Assembly: GCA_016929335.1 (NCBI GenBank)
Contig: JAFGIY010000136.1
Location: forward strand, 1 to 64,000
DNA from: Acidobacteriota bacterium
GTDB taxonomy: Bacteria; Acidobacteriota; UBA6911
Direction of reading: 5' to 3'
DNA: 64,000 nt
Made by a program: the position numbers and the translations under genes. Each line of letters begins with the position of its first letter. Position 1 is the stretch's first letter. The notes beneath the pieces are model-generated. The model searched no databases, was not told the origin of the DNA, and worked only from the letters and a program-made list of their open reading frames with translations. Shown here piece after piece: positions 16,787 to 25,267 of the stretch.

Positions 16787-17527
16787 GTGTGCACGCGGAG
16801 TACTATGAGCGAACAGAATCCAGAGGATAACAGGCAACTGAATCTGACGACAGCTCTGCGCATTATCCAGAATGCCGGTCTGCCCGATCCCTCACAGAAG
16901 AGCCATAATCCGGATGCCCAGATCCAATACATCATCGATACGCTGTGTGAATTATCGACACACGACGGATTGACGGGTTTGGTGAACGCGATATTCTTTC
17001 ATGCCATTTTATCCCGTGAGATCGACCGCAGTCTCCGAACGGGAAGGATGTGCGGATTGATGGTGATCGATATCGATCATTTTAAAAGCATTAATGATAC
17101 GTACGGCCATCAAACCGGAGACAAGGTTCTCCAGGCAGTAGCTGAGCGTATGAAGGACAGCCTGAGGAGCATGGACACGGCCGCGCGTATAGGGGGCGAG
17201 GAATTTGCGATTATTCTGCCCGAATGCTCGCCTGAGGATGCGGTTTGTGCGGCAAAGCGCATTCATGCGGGCCTGAATCCGCTTGTAGTCACGCTGGGAC
17301 AAATCACCCTGCAATTAACGACAAGTGCGGGGCTTGTCTGGACAAATCCAAATATGCCGGTCAGCTCAGCCGTCCTGGTATCCGAGGCCGACCAGGAAAT
17401 GTATCGGGCAAAATGGGAGGGCAGAAGACGCCTCTGCTACAAGCAGCCGGATTCGACATTGGTTTCCCGCCAGGAACGATCCGTTTTAATGAGCCTGAAG
17501 ATCGGAGAAGGCGCCAATGGGCACTGA
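16787..17527 (+). CDS. Diguanylate cyclase (GGDEF)
   Basis: 246 aa. The start is GTG with AAGAGG four bases upstream; an ATG six codons later is the alternative. After an 80-residue N-terminus with no recognised sensor domain comes a GGDEF domain: THDGLTGLVN, MVIDIDHFKSINDTYGH and the active site GGEEF (about 137-141). An RxxD inhibitory site (RSMD) lies exactly five residues before GGEEF, so product feedback is expected. It makes c-di-GMP, with the two PilZ proteins in the window as possible receivers. The last 11 bases overlap the MinD-type ATPase gene, indicating coupled translation. Confidence 0.88.
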   Translation: MCTRSTMSEQNPEDNRQLNLTTALRIIQNAGLPDPSQKSHNPDAQIQYIIDTLCELSTHDGLTGLVNAIFFHAILSREIDRSLRTGRMCGLMVIDIDHFKSINDTYGHQTGDKVLQAVAERMKDSLRSMDTAARIGGEEFAIILPECSPEDAVCAAKRIHAGLNPLVVTLGQITLQLTTSAGLVWTNPNMPVSSAVLVSEADQEMYRAKWEGRRRLCYKQPDSTLVSRQERSVLMSLKIGEGANGH

Positions 17528-18308
17528 ATTTGAAAGGGCACGCCGCGTTGCCATAATCAGCGGGAAGGGCGGAGTCGGCAAAACCTTTATCACCGCCAAT
17601 CTGGCGGCCACTTTATCTCTTAACGGCAGCCGGGTTCTGGTTGTGGATGCCGATTTGGGTCTGGCAAATCTTGACATACTTCTGGGTGTGACGCCTGACC
17701 TCTCGATACTGGATGTCATCCGTGGCGATCAGCCGCTCGATAAAGTCCTGCTTCAGACGCAAAAGGGGTTTGATTTTCTGCCTGCCGCGTCCGGCTTGCC
17801 GGAAGGAACTGCTTTGACGCAAATTCTGGCCGAGGGAATGGAATCCATTCTCGGCTCGATTGAAGACCGCTACGATTTTATTCTGTTCGATGCCGGCGCA
17901 GGAGTGGGGGATGTTGTTCTCTTTTTTGCCGGGCTTTCCGACGAAATTCTCCTGGTTGCCACACCGGAACCCACTTCACTGATGGATACTTATGCGGCCA
18001 TAAAGATTCTCAACCAGCTTCATGGCAGAAGCGGGTTTCTTCTGGTTGTCAATCAGACGAATCCGGATCATTCCGGACAGATCGGAACGGCCGTTGTCGG
18101 CCATCTGCAAAGTGTGATCTCGAAATTCATTGATTCGGACAAGAAAAATCCAGTGCGAATTGAGCTGATCGGCTCAATTCCTATGGATCCTGCCATACCC
18201 CATGCGATCCGACAGCGGCAACTGCTGGCAGAAGTCAGCCCTGATGCCCCTGCCGCTTCATATATAGACCATCTTGCGGATTGTCTCCACGCGCGCACCG
18301 CCTGTTAA
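17517..18308 (+). CDS. MinD/ParA-family ATPase (FlhG/FleN-like)
   Basis: 263 aa. A deviant Walker A, KGGVGKT, sits at about residues 17-23 (IISGKGGVGKTFITANLAA), then VVDADLGLANLDILLG (A'-motif) and DFILFDAGAGVGDVVLFF (Walker B region). These features are shared by MinD, FlhG/FleN and related placing ATPases. The C-terminal amphipathic helix of true MinD is not obvious, and no minC, minE or flagellar gene is adjacent. Fusion-like overlap with the cyclase gene suggests polar placement or control of a c-di-GMP-linked machine; this is inference. The start overlaps the cyclase's final codons. Confidence 0.82.
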   Translation: MGTEFERARRVAIISGKGGVGKTFITANLAATLSLNGSRVLVVDADLGLANLDILLGVTPDLSILDVIRGDQPLDKVLLQTQKGFDFLPAASGLPEGTALTQILAEGMESILGSIEDRYDFILFDAGAGVGDVVLFFAGLSDEILLVATPEPTSLMDTYAAIKILNQLHGRSGFLLVVNQTNPDHSGQIGTAVVGHLQSVISKFIDSDKKNPVRIELIGSIPMDPAIPHAIRQRQLLAEVSPDAPAASYIDHLADCLHARTAC

Positions 18309-18310
18309 AA

Positions 18311-18338
18311 GTCACGAATTAACACAAATTGCACGAAC
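18311..18338. repeat. Half copy of CACGAATT repeat (family A, copy 3)
   Basis: GTCACGAATT and AATTGCACGAAC occur as one arm only, right after the MinD-type stop codon; the pairing arm is missing. Confidence 0.5.
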
Positions 18339-18416
18339 CGGGACCGGAACTTCAACTTTTTTTCTTCAATAAGATTGAATTGGGCTCACATGGTGTAATA
18401 TGAGATCCGTCGATTT

Positions 18417-18470
18417 CACCAGCCCGCATTCTCACCGGGCAGGGGTGCAGGAACGCAGCAAAGGCTGGTG
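18417..18470 (+). ncRNA. Hairpin with SRP-RNA-like apical sequence (tentative)
   Basis: CACCAGCC (18417-18424) pairs perfectly with GGCTGGTG (18463-18470). The enclosed region reads TTCTCACCGGGCAGG, then GGAACGCAGCAAAGG, which resembles the conserved bacterial SRP RNA tip (CAGG, GGAA, AGCAGC, AAGG) with changes. A TAATAT box lies at 18396-18401. It could instead be a structured 5' leader of the sigma gene. Not proven. Confidence 0.3.
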
Positions 18471-18528
18471 CGAGCTAATGAATTCAATCTGCCAAAAAAC
18501 CAACTATAACTGCAATTTGGGGACAAAA

Positions 18529-19110
18529 GTGGAGCAAGAAACCCAGACCATCCATGAACTTCCGATAGGCAATGAAACGGTTATCGAGTTACTCCAGGGC
18601 ATCGAGGGTGGAGATCAGGCCGCCTTGATGGCTCTATACGATAAGACCAACCGGCTTCTGTTCGGACTGGTTTTGCGAATTTTGGGAGACAGAACCTCCG
18701 CTGAGGAAGCGCTTCTGGAGGTCTATACCCATATCTGGCGAAAACCGGAATCCCGAGATCCAATGCTCTTGCCGATGGAATGGCTGACCTCACTTGCGCG
18801 AGCTCAAGCCATAGCAAGATTGCATTGGAACAAACAGGCGAAAAGGAAAGCGGGATTCCAAGCGCGCAATATTGAACCTGCAATGACCGTGGCGCCGGAG
18901 CGGCAGGAACTCGCCCGCGCTTCCATAGGCGCTCTTGTTCCTGCTCAGCAGGAAATCCTCGGTTGGGCCTATTATTCGGGATTGAGTTGCAGCGAGATTG
19001 CGGCCCACATCGGCAAACCTGTCGGTGCAATTAAAACGCATGCCCGGCTCGGCTTGAACAGACTAAGTGACGCCTTTCGCCCGCTGATTGAGCGCGAAAT
19101 GAAAGCATGA
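18529..19110 (+). CDS. ECF-type sigma-70 family sigma factor (SigK-like)
   Basis: 193 aa from the GTG at 18529, which has GGGGA five bases upstream; in-frame ATGs further up (18478, 18400) lack such a site and lie in the hairpin region. Region 2 spans about residues 20-85 (GDQAALMALYDKTNRLLFGLVLRILGDRTSAEEALLEVYTHIW), and region 4 holds LSCSEIAAHIGKPVGAIKTHARLGLNRL (about 150-177). The family is activated by release from an anti-sigma factor, and the next gene encodes an RskA-like one 19 bases downstream. The signal sensed is unknown. Confidence 0.85.
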   Translation: MEQETQTIHELPIGNETVIELLQGIEGGDQAALMALYDKTNRLLFGLVLRILGDRTSAEEALLEVYTHIWRKPESRDPMLLPMEWLTSLARAQAIARLHWNKQAKRKAGFQARNIEPAMTVAPERQELARASIGALVPAQQEILGWAYYSGLSCSEIAAHIGKPVGAIKTHARLGLNRLSDAFRPLIEREMKA

Positions 19111-19129
19111 ACCGCAACGGAGGGACACA

Positions 19130-20020
19130 TTGAAACACGAACGAGCGACTGAAGAAATACGCGAACTGGCATCCCTCTATGCCTTGGGATCTTTGACGCA
19201 GCATGAAGCCCGCAGCTTCGAAATTCACATGAGGGAGGGCTGCACTGTCTGCGAACAGGAGTTCCGAAGATTTGCACGGACTATAGCGGAGATGGGATTT
19301 GCCTCTGAAGAAGTGCCGGCCCCGGATTATATCCGCGACCTCCTGCTCGCGCGCATTGAACGTGAGCACCAACCTGCAGCATCGGATGCTGCACAAAGCC
19401 ATGCCCTGGAAGCCGAGCCGTCTCAGGAAGGTGACGCATCTGCCGTTCCGGCGGCTTTACCTCGTCAGAAAAAGGAAAAATCGCGCATCCTCACATGGGT
19501 ACTTGCGGCTGCGCTGATCCTGCTGGCCGTCGGATCGTATTTTCTATGGAAATCGCTGCAGGACACAAACAATCAGCTGCGGGCAAATCTGACCGCCGCG
19601 AGAATGGACTTTGAAGAACTGAAAAAAGAGGTCGACTCACAGAAAGGGGAATCAGCGGAATTGCGGCAGGTATTGGCCATTGCGCATAAACCGGAGGCAA
19701 GGATCGCGCGGCTTATCGGACAGGCCGAGACGCCTGATTTTGCGGGAGCGATTCTTTGGGACAGGCAGGAAAATGAATGCCTTGTAATCGGATCGTTCCT
19801 TCCTGCGCCTCAGGGCAAGGTTTATCAGCTCTGGTACTTCTCGGCCGCGGCAAAAATCCCGGTTGGTTTGCTGCAGACGGATTCAAGAGGCCGGGTCTTC
19901 ATGAAGCTGCCTGTCCCGCAGGAAGCTGCGGGAGCTACGGCAGTGGTGGTGACTCTCGAGCCCGATAACGGATCTCAGAATCCTTCAACTCCCTACCGCG
20001 CAGCAGGACGTATCGATTGA
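19130..20020 (+). CDS. Anti-sigma-K factor RskA-like membrane protein
   Basis: 296 aa from a TTG with GGAGGG six bases upstream. The N-terminal anti-sigma domain has the HxxxxCxxC zinc-type motif (HMREGCTVC, about residues 34-42). One membrane helix lies at about 121-139 (LTWVLAAALILLAVGSYFL). A periplasmic coiled coil (140-185) and the RskA C-terminal domain follow (GAILWDRQENECLVIGSFLPAPQGKVYQLW). It should hold the preceding sigma factor inactive at the membrane until an envelope signal, often redox or proteolysis, frees it. The operon ends in a strong inverted repeat. Confidence 0.88.
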   Translation: MKHERATEEIRELASLYALGSLTQHEARSFEIHMREGCTVCEQEFRRFARTIAEMGFASEEVPAPDYIRDLLLARIEREHQPAASDAAQSHALEAEPSQEGDASAVPAALPRQKKEKSRILTWVLAAALILLAVGSYFLWKSLQDTNNQLRANLTAARMDFEELKKEVDSQKGESAELRQVLAIAHKPEARIARLIGQAETPDFAGAILWDRQENECLVIGSFLPAPQGKVYQLWYFSAAAKIPVGLLQTDSRGRVFMKLPVPQEAAGATAVVVTLEPDNGSQNPSTPYRAAGRID

Positions 20021-20098
20021 CGATTGACGATTTGCGATTGAACGTTCGATCTTCTCTGTTTCCGACCGTCCATCGCAAATCGTCAATCGCAAACGTTC
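20014..20098. repeat. CGATTGACGATTTGCGAT inverted repeat (family C), terminator-like
   Basis: CGATTGACGATTTGCGAT (20021-20038) pairs perfectly over 18 bases with ATCGCAAATCGTCAATCG (20072-20089). The outer sequence repeats the CGATTGA word and the AACGTT word. It lies directly after the RskA stop and before leuS. Confidence 0.75.
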
Positions 20099-20164
20099 TT
20101 ATTCTCTCTTTAAATACGGCTCAAAGCCCGCTATGCTCTCTCGTTTACGGGAGGAGAACCGCCG

Positions 20165-23005
20165 ATGCCCGCTTATAACGCCCATGCCATCGAGGAGAAA
20201 TGGCAGCAGTATTGGGAAGAGAACAGCAGTTTTCGCGCGCCGGACGTCAGCGCAAAACCCAAGCTGTATGTTCTCGACATGTTTCCCTATCCATCCGGTG
20301 AAGGCCTTCACGTAGGGCACCCGGAAGGATACAGCGCCACGGACATGTATTGCCGTTTCAAACGGATGAAGGGATTCAACGTATTGCATCCGATGGGCTA
20401 CGATGCATTCGGATTGCCCGCGGAACAATACGCGATTGAAACAGGTACGCACCCAAGAGTCACCACCGAGCGAAATATTGCGAATATACGGCGCCAGATC
20501 AAACGGCTCGGATTCAGCTATGACTGGGACCGCGAATTTGCATCAACGGATACCGGTTACATGCGATGGACGCAGTGGATCTTTCTGCTGCTGTTCGATA
20601 CCTGGTTTGACCGCGCCTGCGAATGGACCGATACCGCCGGCAGGAAGCGTACCGGGAAAGGGCGTCCTATCTCAGAGCTGCCTGTTCCCGGGACAATCCG
20701 CTCCCAGGGAGACAAAGCCGTCCGCTTATACCAGGACTCGCATCGTCTTGCCTATCAGGCGGAATCTCCCGTGAACTGGTGCGCAGCGCTCGGCACCGTC
20801 CTTGCCGACGAAGAGGTGATCAACGGACGTTCGGAGCGCGGCAATCATCCTGTACAGCGCATTCCTCTGCGCCAATGGATGCTTCGCATCACGGAATACG
20901 CAGACCGGCTTGTCGAAGATCTCGATACTCTTCAATGGCCGGATCCCATCAAGGAAATGCAGAGAAATTGGGTTGGCCGGAGCGAAGGAGCGGAGGTGGA
21001 TTTCTTCATCGATAAGGAATCGGGCTTCAAGGACTGGATGGCGGCACGGTCGGGATCCGGATTTCCCGGCGACGCGGGTTCGGATGCAATCCGAATTTAT
21101 ACAACCCGGCCCGACACCCTGTTCGGCGCCACCTATATGGTGCTCGCTCCCGAACACCCGCTGGTAGACAGGTTGACCGCATCGGAATACCGGAAAGAGG
21201 TCGATGCCTACCGGCAGCGTGTGGCGGAAACGAGCGAAGAGGACCGGATTGCGGGCCGCGGCGAAAAGAGCGGCGTTTTCACGGGAGGATATGCGATCAA
21301 TCCGGTAACCGGCGAAAGGATTCCAATCTGGATCGCCGACTATGTTCTGATCAGCTATGGCACCGGCGCAATCATGGCCGTGCCAGGCCATGACCAGAGA
21401 GACTTCGAATTTGCGCGGGCCTTCAAGCTCCCCATTCGCGCCGTCGTTGCACCGCCCGAGGACTGGCTGAACAAAATGCAGGGAAAAATGAAAGAGACGC
21501 TGTCGATCCCTCTGACGATCGAGAACTACGCCCAGTGCATCGGGGATTTGCCTGAAGCATTTATCGAAGACGGCAAGGGCATGCAATCGGCCAATCCCGG
21601 CATTTCGATCAATGGATTGCCGACTGTGGAGGCCAAAGCAAAAATCACGGCGTGGCTCGCCAACCGGGGCATCGGGTGCCCGGCAATCAAGTACAAATTG
21701 CGCGACTGGCTTTTCAGCCGCCAGCGTTACTGGGGCGAACCGATACCTATCCTGCATGAGCTGGATGCCGAAGGAAATCCGACAGGAGCGACACGGGCTG
21801 TGGAGCCTGAAGAGCTGCCGGTTCTTCTGCCGGAAATGGAAGACTTCAAACCGACGGGCCGCCCCGGCGGGCCGCTGGAAAAGGCAACGCAGTGGATCAG
21901 AATCGAAAAAGACGGCCGCAGATATTTGAGAGAAACAAATACCATGCCGCAATGGGCCGGCTCCTGCTGGTACTATCTGAGATTCTGCGATCCTAAAAAC
22001 GAGCGGGCAGCCTGGGATCCCGCGAAAGAAAAATACTGGATGCCGGTGGATCTATATGTCGGCGGAGCGGAGCATGCCGTCCTTCATCTGCTGTATTCGC
22101 GCTTCTGGCATAAAGTGCTCTTCGACCGAGGCTATGTCTCTACAATGGAGCCGTTCCGGCGGCTGATCAACCAGGGCATGATTTTGTCGGTCACCTACCG
22201 TACGTCTGAAGGAAGGATTGTGCCTTACAGCAAAATCAGGTTCGACGAAGGCAAAGCGTTTCATGCCGAAACCGGAGAAGAGCTTGCAGGCGAAACGGAA
22301 AAAATGTCCAAATCGCGCGGCAATGTCATCGCTGTGGATGTGCCCATTCAGAAATACGGCGCCGACACGACTCGCCTCTATGAGATGTTCATGGGCCCCC
22401 TTGAAGCAACCAAACCCTGGAGTATACAGGGAGTAGAAGGAATAAGCCGCTTTCTTGGCCGTGCGTGGCGCATGATCGTCGATGAATCGGCGGAAACGAT
22501 GCAGCTGAATCCCAAGGTTGCGCCGAAAGAGACTGCCCCCACTGAGGGACAATTGCGAGTGCTGCATAAAACCATTCAGGCTGTAACGCAGGACATGGAA
22601 AACCTCAGTTTCAATACGGCCATCAGCCGACTGATGGAATTTGTCAATTACTTCACGGGACAGGAAATCCGCCCGCACTCCTGTATGGAAAGTTTCGTGC
22701 TTCTGCTCTCTCCGATGGCGCCTCATATATGCGAAGAGCTCTGGCAGGCTCTCGGGCACGCAGAATCCTTGTTCTATGAATCCTGGCCGGCCCTGGATGC
22801 CAGGTACATTCAGGAAAGCACGATGGAGATTCCCGTACAAATCAACGGGAAAATTCGCGGAAGAGTCATCGCCCCAGTCCAGGCAACAGGCAGCGAGCTG
22901 GAGCAGGCGGCACTGGCAGATCCCCGAATCCAAAAGTTTCTTGCAGGAGCCGCCGTACGGAAGGTCATCATTGTCCCAAAGAAACTCATCAACATCGTGA
23001 TCTGA
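20165..23005 (+). CDS. leuS: Leucyl-tRNA synthetase
   Basis: 946 aa, longer than the usual 800-880. Class I signatures are HVGH at residues 49-52 and KMSKS at 713-717. The CP1 editing domain includes TTRPDTLFGATYMVLAPEHPLV and GTGAIMAVPGHDQRDFEFA. The anticodon-binding and C-terminal domain follow. An added stretch of about 40 residues (roughly 155-195, GRPISELPVPGTIRSQG) precedes SPVNWC; similar blocks are known in LeuRS of Planctomycetes/Verrucomicrobia-type lineages. It charges tRNA-Leu in the cytosol. GGGAGGAG lies upstream of the ATG. Confidence 0.96.
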   Translation: MPAYNAHAIEEKWQQYWEENSSFRAPDVSAKPKLYVLDMFPYPSGEGLHVGHPEGYSATDMYCRFKRMKGFNVLHPMGYDAFGLPAEQYAIETGTHPRVTTERNIANIRRQIKRLGFSYDWDREFASTDTGYMRWTQWIFLLLFDTWFDRACEWTDTAGRKRTGKGRPISELPVPGTIRSQGDKAVRLYQDSHRLAYQAESPVNWCAALGTVLADEEVINGRSERGNHPVQRIPLRQWMLRITEYADRLVEDLDTLQWPDPIKEMQRNWVGRSEGAEVDFFIDKESGFKDWMAARSGSGFPGDAGSDAIRIYTTRPDTLFGATYMVLAPEHPLVDRLTASEYRKEVDAYRQRVAETSEEDRIAGRGEKSGVFTGGYAINPVTGERIPIWIADYVLISYGTGAIMAVPGHDQRDFEFARAFKLPIRAVVAPPEDWLNKMQGKMKETLSIPLTIENYAQCIGDLPEAFIEDGKGMQSANPGISINGLPTVEAKAKITAWLANRGIGCPAIKYKLRDWLFSRQRYWGEPIPILHELDAEGNPTGATRAVEPEELPVLLPEMEDFKPTGRPGGPLEKATQWIRIEKDGRRYLRETNTMPQWAGSCWYYLRFCDPKNERAAWDPAKEKYWMPVDLYVGGAEHAVLHLLYSRFWHKVLFDRGYVSTMEPFRRLINQGMILSVTYRTSEGRIVPYSKIRFDEGKAFHAETGEELAGETEKMSKSRGNVIAVDVPIQKYGADTTRLYEMFMGPLEATKPWSIQGVEGISRFLGRAWRMIVDESAETMQLNPKVAPKETAPTEGQLRVLHKTIQAVTQDMENLSFNTAISRLMEFVNYFTGQEIRPHSCMESFVLLLSPMAPHICEELWQALGHAESLFYESWPALDARYIQESTMEIPVQINGKIRGRVIAPVQATGSELEQAALADPRIQKFLAGAAVRKVIIVPKKLINIVI

Positions 23006-23042
23006 AATCGAGGACATCCCCAATTTTGAGGAGCGCGGCATT

Positions 23043-24080
23043 ATGAAGCCAGTTGCAGACAAGACTTCGCCCTATATCCCTGTTCTGGATCTCCGCCAGA
23101 CGGAGCGTGCCATTCGCACTATCAAGGAGTTCTTTCAGATCAACCTTGCCGAAAGCCTGAACCTGCTGCGAGTCAGCGCTCCGCTTTTCGTCATGGGAGG
23201 CACCGGAATCAACGATGATCTGAACGGCATTGAAAAACCCATTTCCTTTGCGGTCAAAGCAATCAACGAGGGCCGGGCGGAAATAGTGCAGTCGCTGGCC
23301 AAATGGAAACGTATGGCGCTGGCGGATTATGGCTTCCAACCGGGCGAGGGGCTTTACACCGATATGAATGCCATCCGACCCGATGAAATTCTGGACAGCA
23401 TCCACTCCGTCTACGTCGATCAATGGGATTGGGAAAGAGTGATGGCAGACAACGAGAGGAATCTCGCGTTTCTGCGCGGAATCGTTGAGCGGATTTACGG
23501 CGTAGTTTACCGCACTGAGCAGTATGTCGCCGAAAAATTCCCGCAGATCAAGCCCTTCCTTCCATCCAAAATTGAATTTATTCACAGCGAAGAACTGGAG
23601 CGCCGCTGGCCGGATCTTGCGCCTCCCGAGCGCGAGAACAAAATTGCGCGTGAAGCGAAGGCGGTCTTCATTATTGGAATCGGCGGGCCCCTGGCTGACG
23701 GCAAACCACACGACGGACGCGCACCGGATTATGATGACTGGTCTACGGCAACGGGAAATGGGCACGGGCTGAACGGGGACATCATTGTCTGGAATCCGGT
23801 TCTAAACAGAGGATTCGAGCTTTCCTCCATGGGCATCCGCGTCAATCCGGAAGCGCTGAAAAGGCAGCTGGAAGTCGCCGGATTCACGGAACGGGCAAAA
23901 CTATTGTTTCACAGGCGACTGCTCAACGGAGAACTGCCGCAGACTATCGGCGGAGGGATCGGTCAATCCCGACTCTGCATGCTGTTCCTGCAGAAACTCC
24001 ATATCGGCGAAGTGCAATGCAGTGTCTGGCCGATGGGAATGCGCGACGATCTTAAGAGGAAAAATGTAATCCTGCTGTGA
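23043..24080 (+). CDS. asnA: Aspartate--ammonia ligase
   Basis: 345 aa, the expected size for AsnA. It belongs to the class II aminoacyl-tRNA-synthetase-like fold and shows RVSAPLFVMGGTGINDDLNGIEKPISF, LAKWKRMALADYGF, VDQWDWE and the closing GGGIGQSRLCMLFLQK motif (a motif-3 equivalent with Arg). It makes asparagine from aspartate, ammonia and ATP without glutamine. It starts 37 bases after leuS and is probably in the same transcript. The family is mostly known from enterics, firmicutes and a scatter of other bacteria. Confidence 0.95.
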   Translation: MKPVADKTSPYIPVLDLRQTERAIRTIKEFFQINLAESLNLLRVSAPLFVMGGTGINDDLNGIEKPISFAVKAINEGRAEIVQSLAKWKRMALADYGFQPGEGLYTDMNAIRPDEILDSIHSVYVDQWDWERVMADNERNLAFLRGIVERIYGVVYRTEQYVAEKFPQIKPFLPSKIEFIHSEELERRWPDLAPPERENKIAREAKAVFIIGIGGPLADGKPHDGRAPDYDDWSTATGNGHGLNGDIIVWNPVLNRGFELSSMGIRVNPEALKRQLEVAGFTERAKLLFHRRLLNGELPQTIGGGIGQSRLCMLFLQKLHIGEVQCSVWPMGMRDDLKRKNVILL

Positions 24081-24103
24081 AATCCGGCAGCAGGAACAGA
24101 GCT

Positions 24104-24985
24104 TCAATAATAGACTTCTACGGGGACTGCCACGCGGGATCGTACAATCGACGCGATACGGTCCAGCGCTTTGTCCGGAAGGCGCGAGACAAAGCTCTCC
24201 GCAGGATCGCGGGCAATCGTGTGGAGTTGAATTTTCCTGAGCCGGCCGCCGGCCGAAATGATGTCATTCAAGCGGCTGCAATAAGCACTAATCTCGCTGT
24301 CCGGCGGAGCGGCGCCATGGATTTTGGGCCATAAGGATTGAATGACCAGAGGCCGCGTGCGCGCCGCATCCAGGATATTGCAGAGAATCCGTTCAAAAGG
24401 CGTGCGGGACCGGTTGACCTGGCGGAAGTATTCTTCAGTCCCCGCATCCAATTTAGCCCATATCTCGCCGTTGTTTTGATCCAGCAAAACCAGGCCTGCG
24501 CGAACCAAAGGCCTATCCAGATAAGCAGCGTTGGTAAGCACGACCAGTTTGGTCGTATCCAATCCGAAGCGGAAACGCGCATCGGCCGCGATCCGGACAG
24601 CTTCCTCAAAACGCCGGAAAGCCGTCGGTTCTCCGTCCCCCGAAAAGGCAATATCCCTCACTCCCCTTTCGTCCGGCTTCAGCACATCAAAGGGAGTGTC
24701 TTCGTACAAAGAATCCTTCTGCTCCGCCTGAAGGATTGTATCGAGCTCTCCGGCGAGCCTTTTCAGGTCTACTCTTCGGACAACCGCAGGGAGCCGGCGG
24801 TTCACCTGGCAGTAAATACAGTCGAAATTGCAGCCCTTGCCGGGATTAAGATTCACTCCTATGGAAACCCCACGGCTTCTTCGCGAAATGACGGCATAGA
24901 CATAGCGATGATCTTTCCATTGCCGTTCATGGCGTCGCCATGCATTTGCCATTCTTATCGGAATCTCGTTTCTACGACGAATCAT
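24104..24985 (-). CDS. Radical SAM protein (Wyosine/MoaA-like class, unassigned)
   Basis: 293 aa. The cluster motif is GCNFDCIYCQ (CxxxCxxC, about residues 52-59), preceded by SIGVNLNPGKG. DIAFSGDGEPT is the GGE-type SAM-contact motif with a GDGEPT variant, then LVVLTNAAYLDRP and AKLDAGTEEYF. This set is typical of a conserved group of stand-alone radical SAM proteins of unknown reaction, related to the pyruvate-formate-lyase-activator-like and Tyw1-like sets. The gene is convergent with asnA and divergent from the ilv leader. No SPASM or other C-terminal cysteine cluster is visible. Confidence 0.8.
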   Translation of the reverse strand: MIRRRNEIPIRMANAWRRHERQWKDHRYVYAVISRRSRGVSIGVNLNPGKGCNFDCIYCQVNRRLPAVVRRVDLKRLAGELDTILQAEQKDSLYEDTPFDVLKPDERGVRDIAFSGDGEPTAFRRFEEAVRIAADARFRFGLDTTKLVVLTNAAYLDRPLVRAGLVLLDQNNGEIWAKLDAGTEEYFRQVNRSRTPFERILCNILDAARTRPLVIQSLWPKIHGAAPPDSEISAYCSRLNDIISAGGRLRKIQLHTIARDPAESFVSRLPDKALDRIASIVRSRVAVPVEVYY

Positions 24986-25060
24986 GCTCGCCTCCCGTCA
25001 ATCGGAATTATATGGGCATTTGGGAAATCGGGAACTGTATATATTCTTCAAGAATTTCCG

Positions 25061-25090
25061 TTGACATAAAAGAATGCGCCCTGCTAGGCT
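25061..25090 (+). promoter_or_regulatory. ilv operon promoter
   Basis: A perfect -35 box TTGACA (25061-25066) and TAGGCT (25085-25090) are 18 bases apart, placing the transcript start near 25097, about 48 bases before the leader peptide ATG. Confidence 0.6.
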
Positions 25091-25144
25091 TACGATGCTG
25101 TTGCGCCAGAGCGCAGAGATAGAAAAATGAGGACGGGGTCGAGC

Positions 25145-25267
25145 ATGAGCTCACCAAAAGTGCAGATGATAAATATTTCCCTTCGAGATAATTTACTGCC
25201 CGTCATCGTAGGAATCGTAATCATTGTAAATATTGCCGTCCTTACCGGAATTCCACGGTTCGGATGA
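25145..25267 (+). CDS. ilvL: ilv leader peptide (attenuation)
   Basis: A 40-residue ORF with GAGGA upstream (25129-25133) and an ATG at 25145. Eighteen residues are Ile, Val or Leu; residues 20-28 read VIVGIVIIV. Such a run makes ribosome movement depend on charged Ile, Val and Leu tRNAs. The TGA stop (25265-25267) falls within a segment that can pair with the downstream terminator arm. This is the classic layout of branched-chain amino acid attenuation, here ahead of acetolactate synthase genes. Confidence 0.85.
   Translation: MSSPKVQMINISLRDNLLPVIVGIVIIVNIAVLTGIPRFG

Noticed and set aside
18417-18470. c-di-GMP (GEMM) riboswitch, because of a GGAACGCAGCAAAGGC stretch near a GGDEF gene
   Set aside because: The GEMM core order (GGGCAAA, then GACGCAAAGCC) is not met and the tetraloop receptor is absent.
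20726-21952. Minus-strand ORF of about 408 codons opposite leuS
   Set aside because: It is fully inside leuS, rich in His/Arg/Phe as expected for an antisense reading, and has no family motif.
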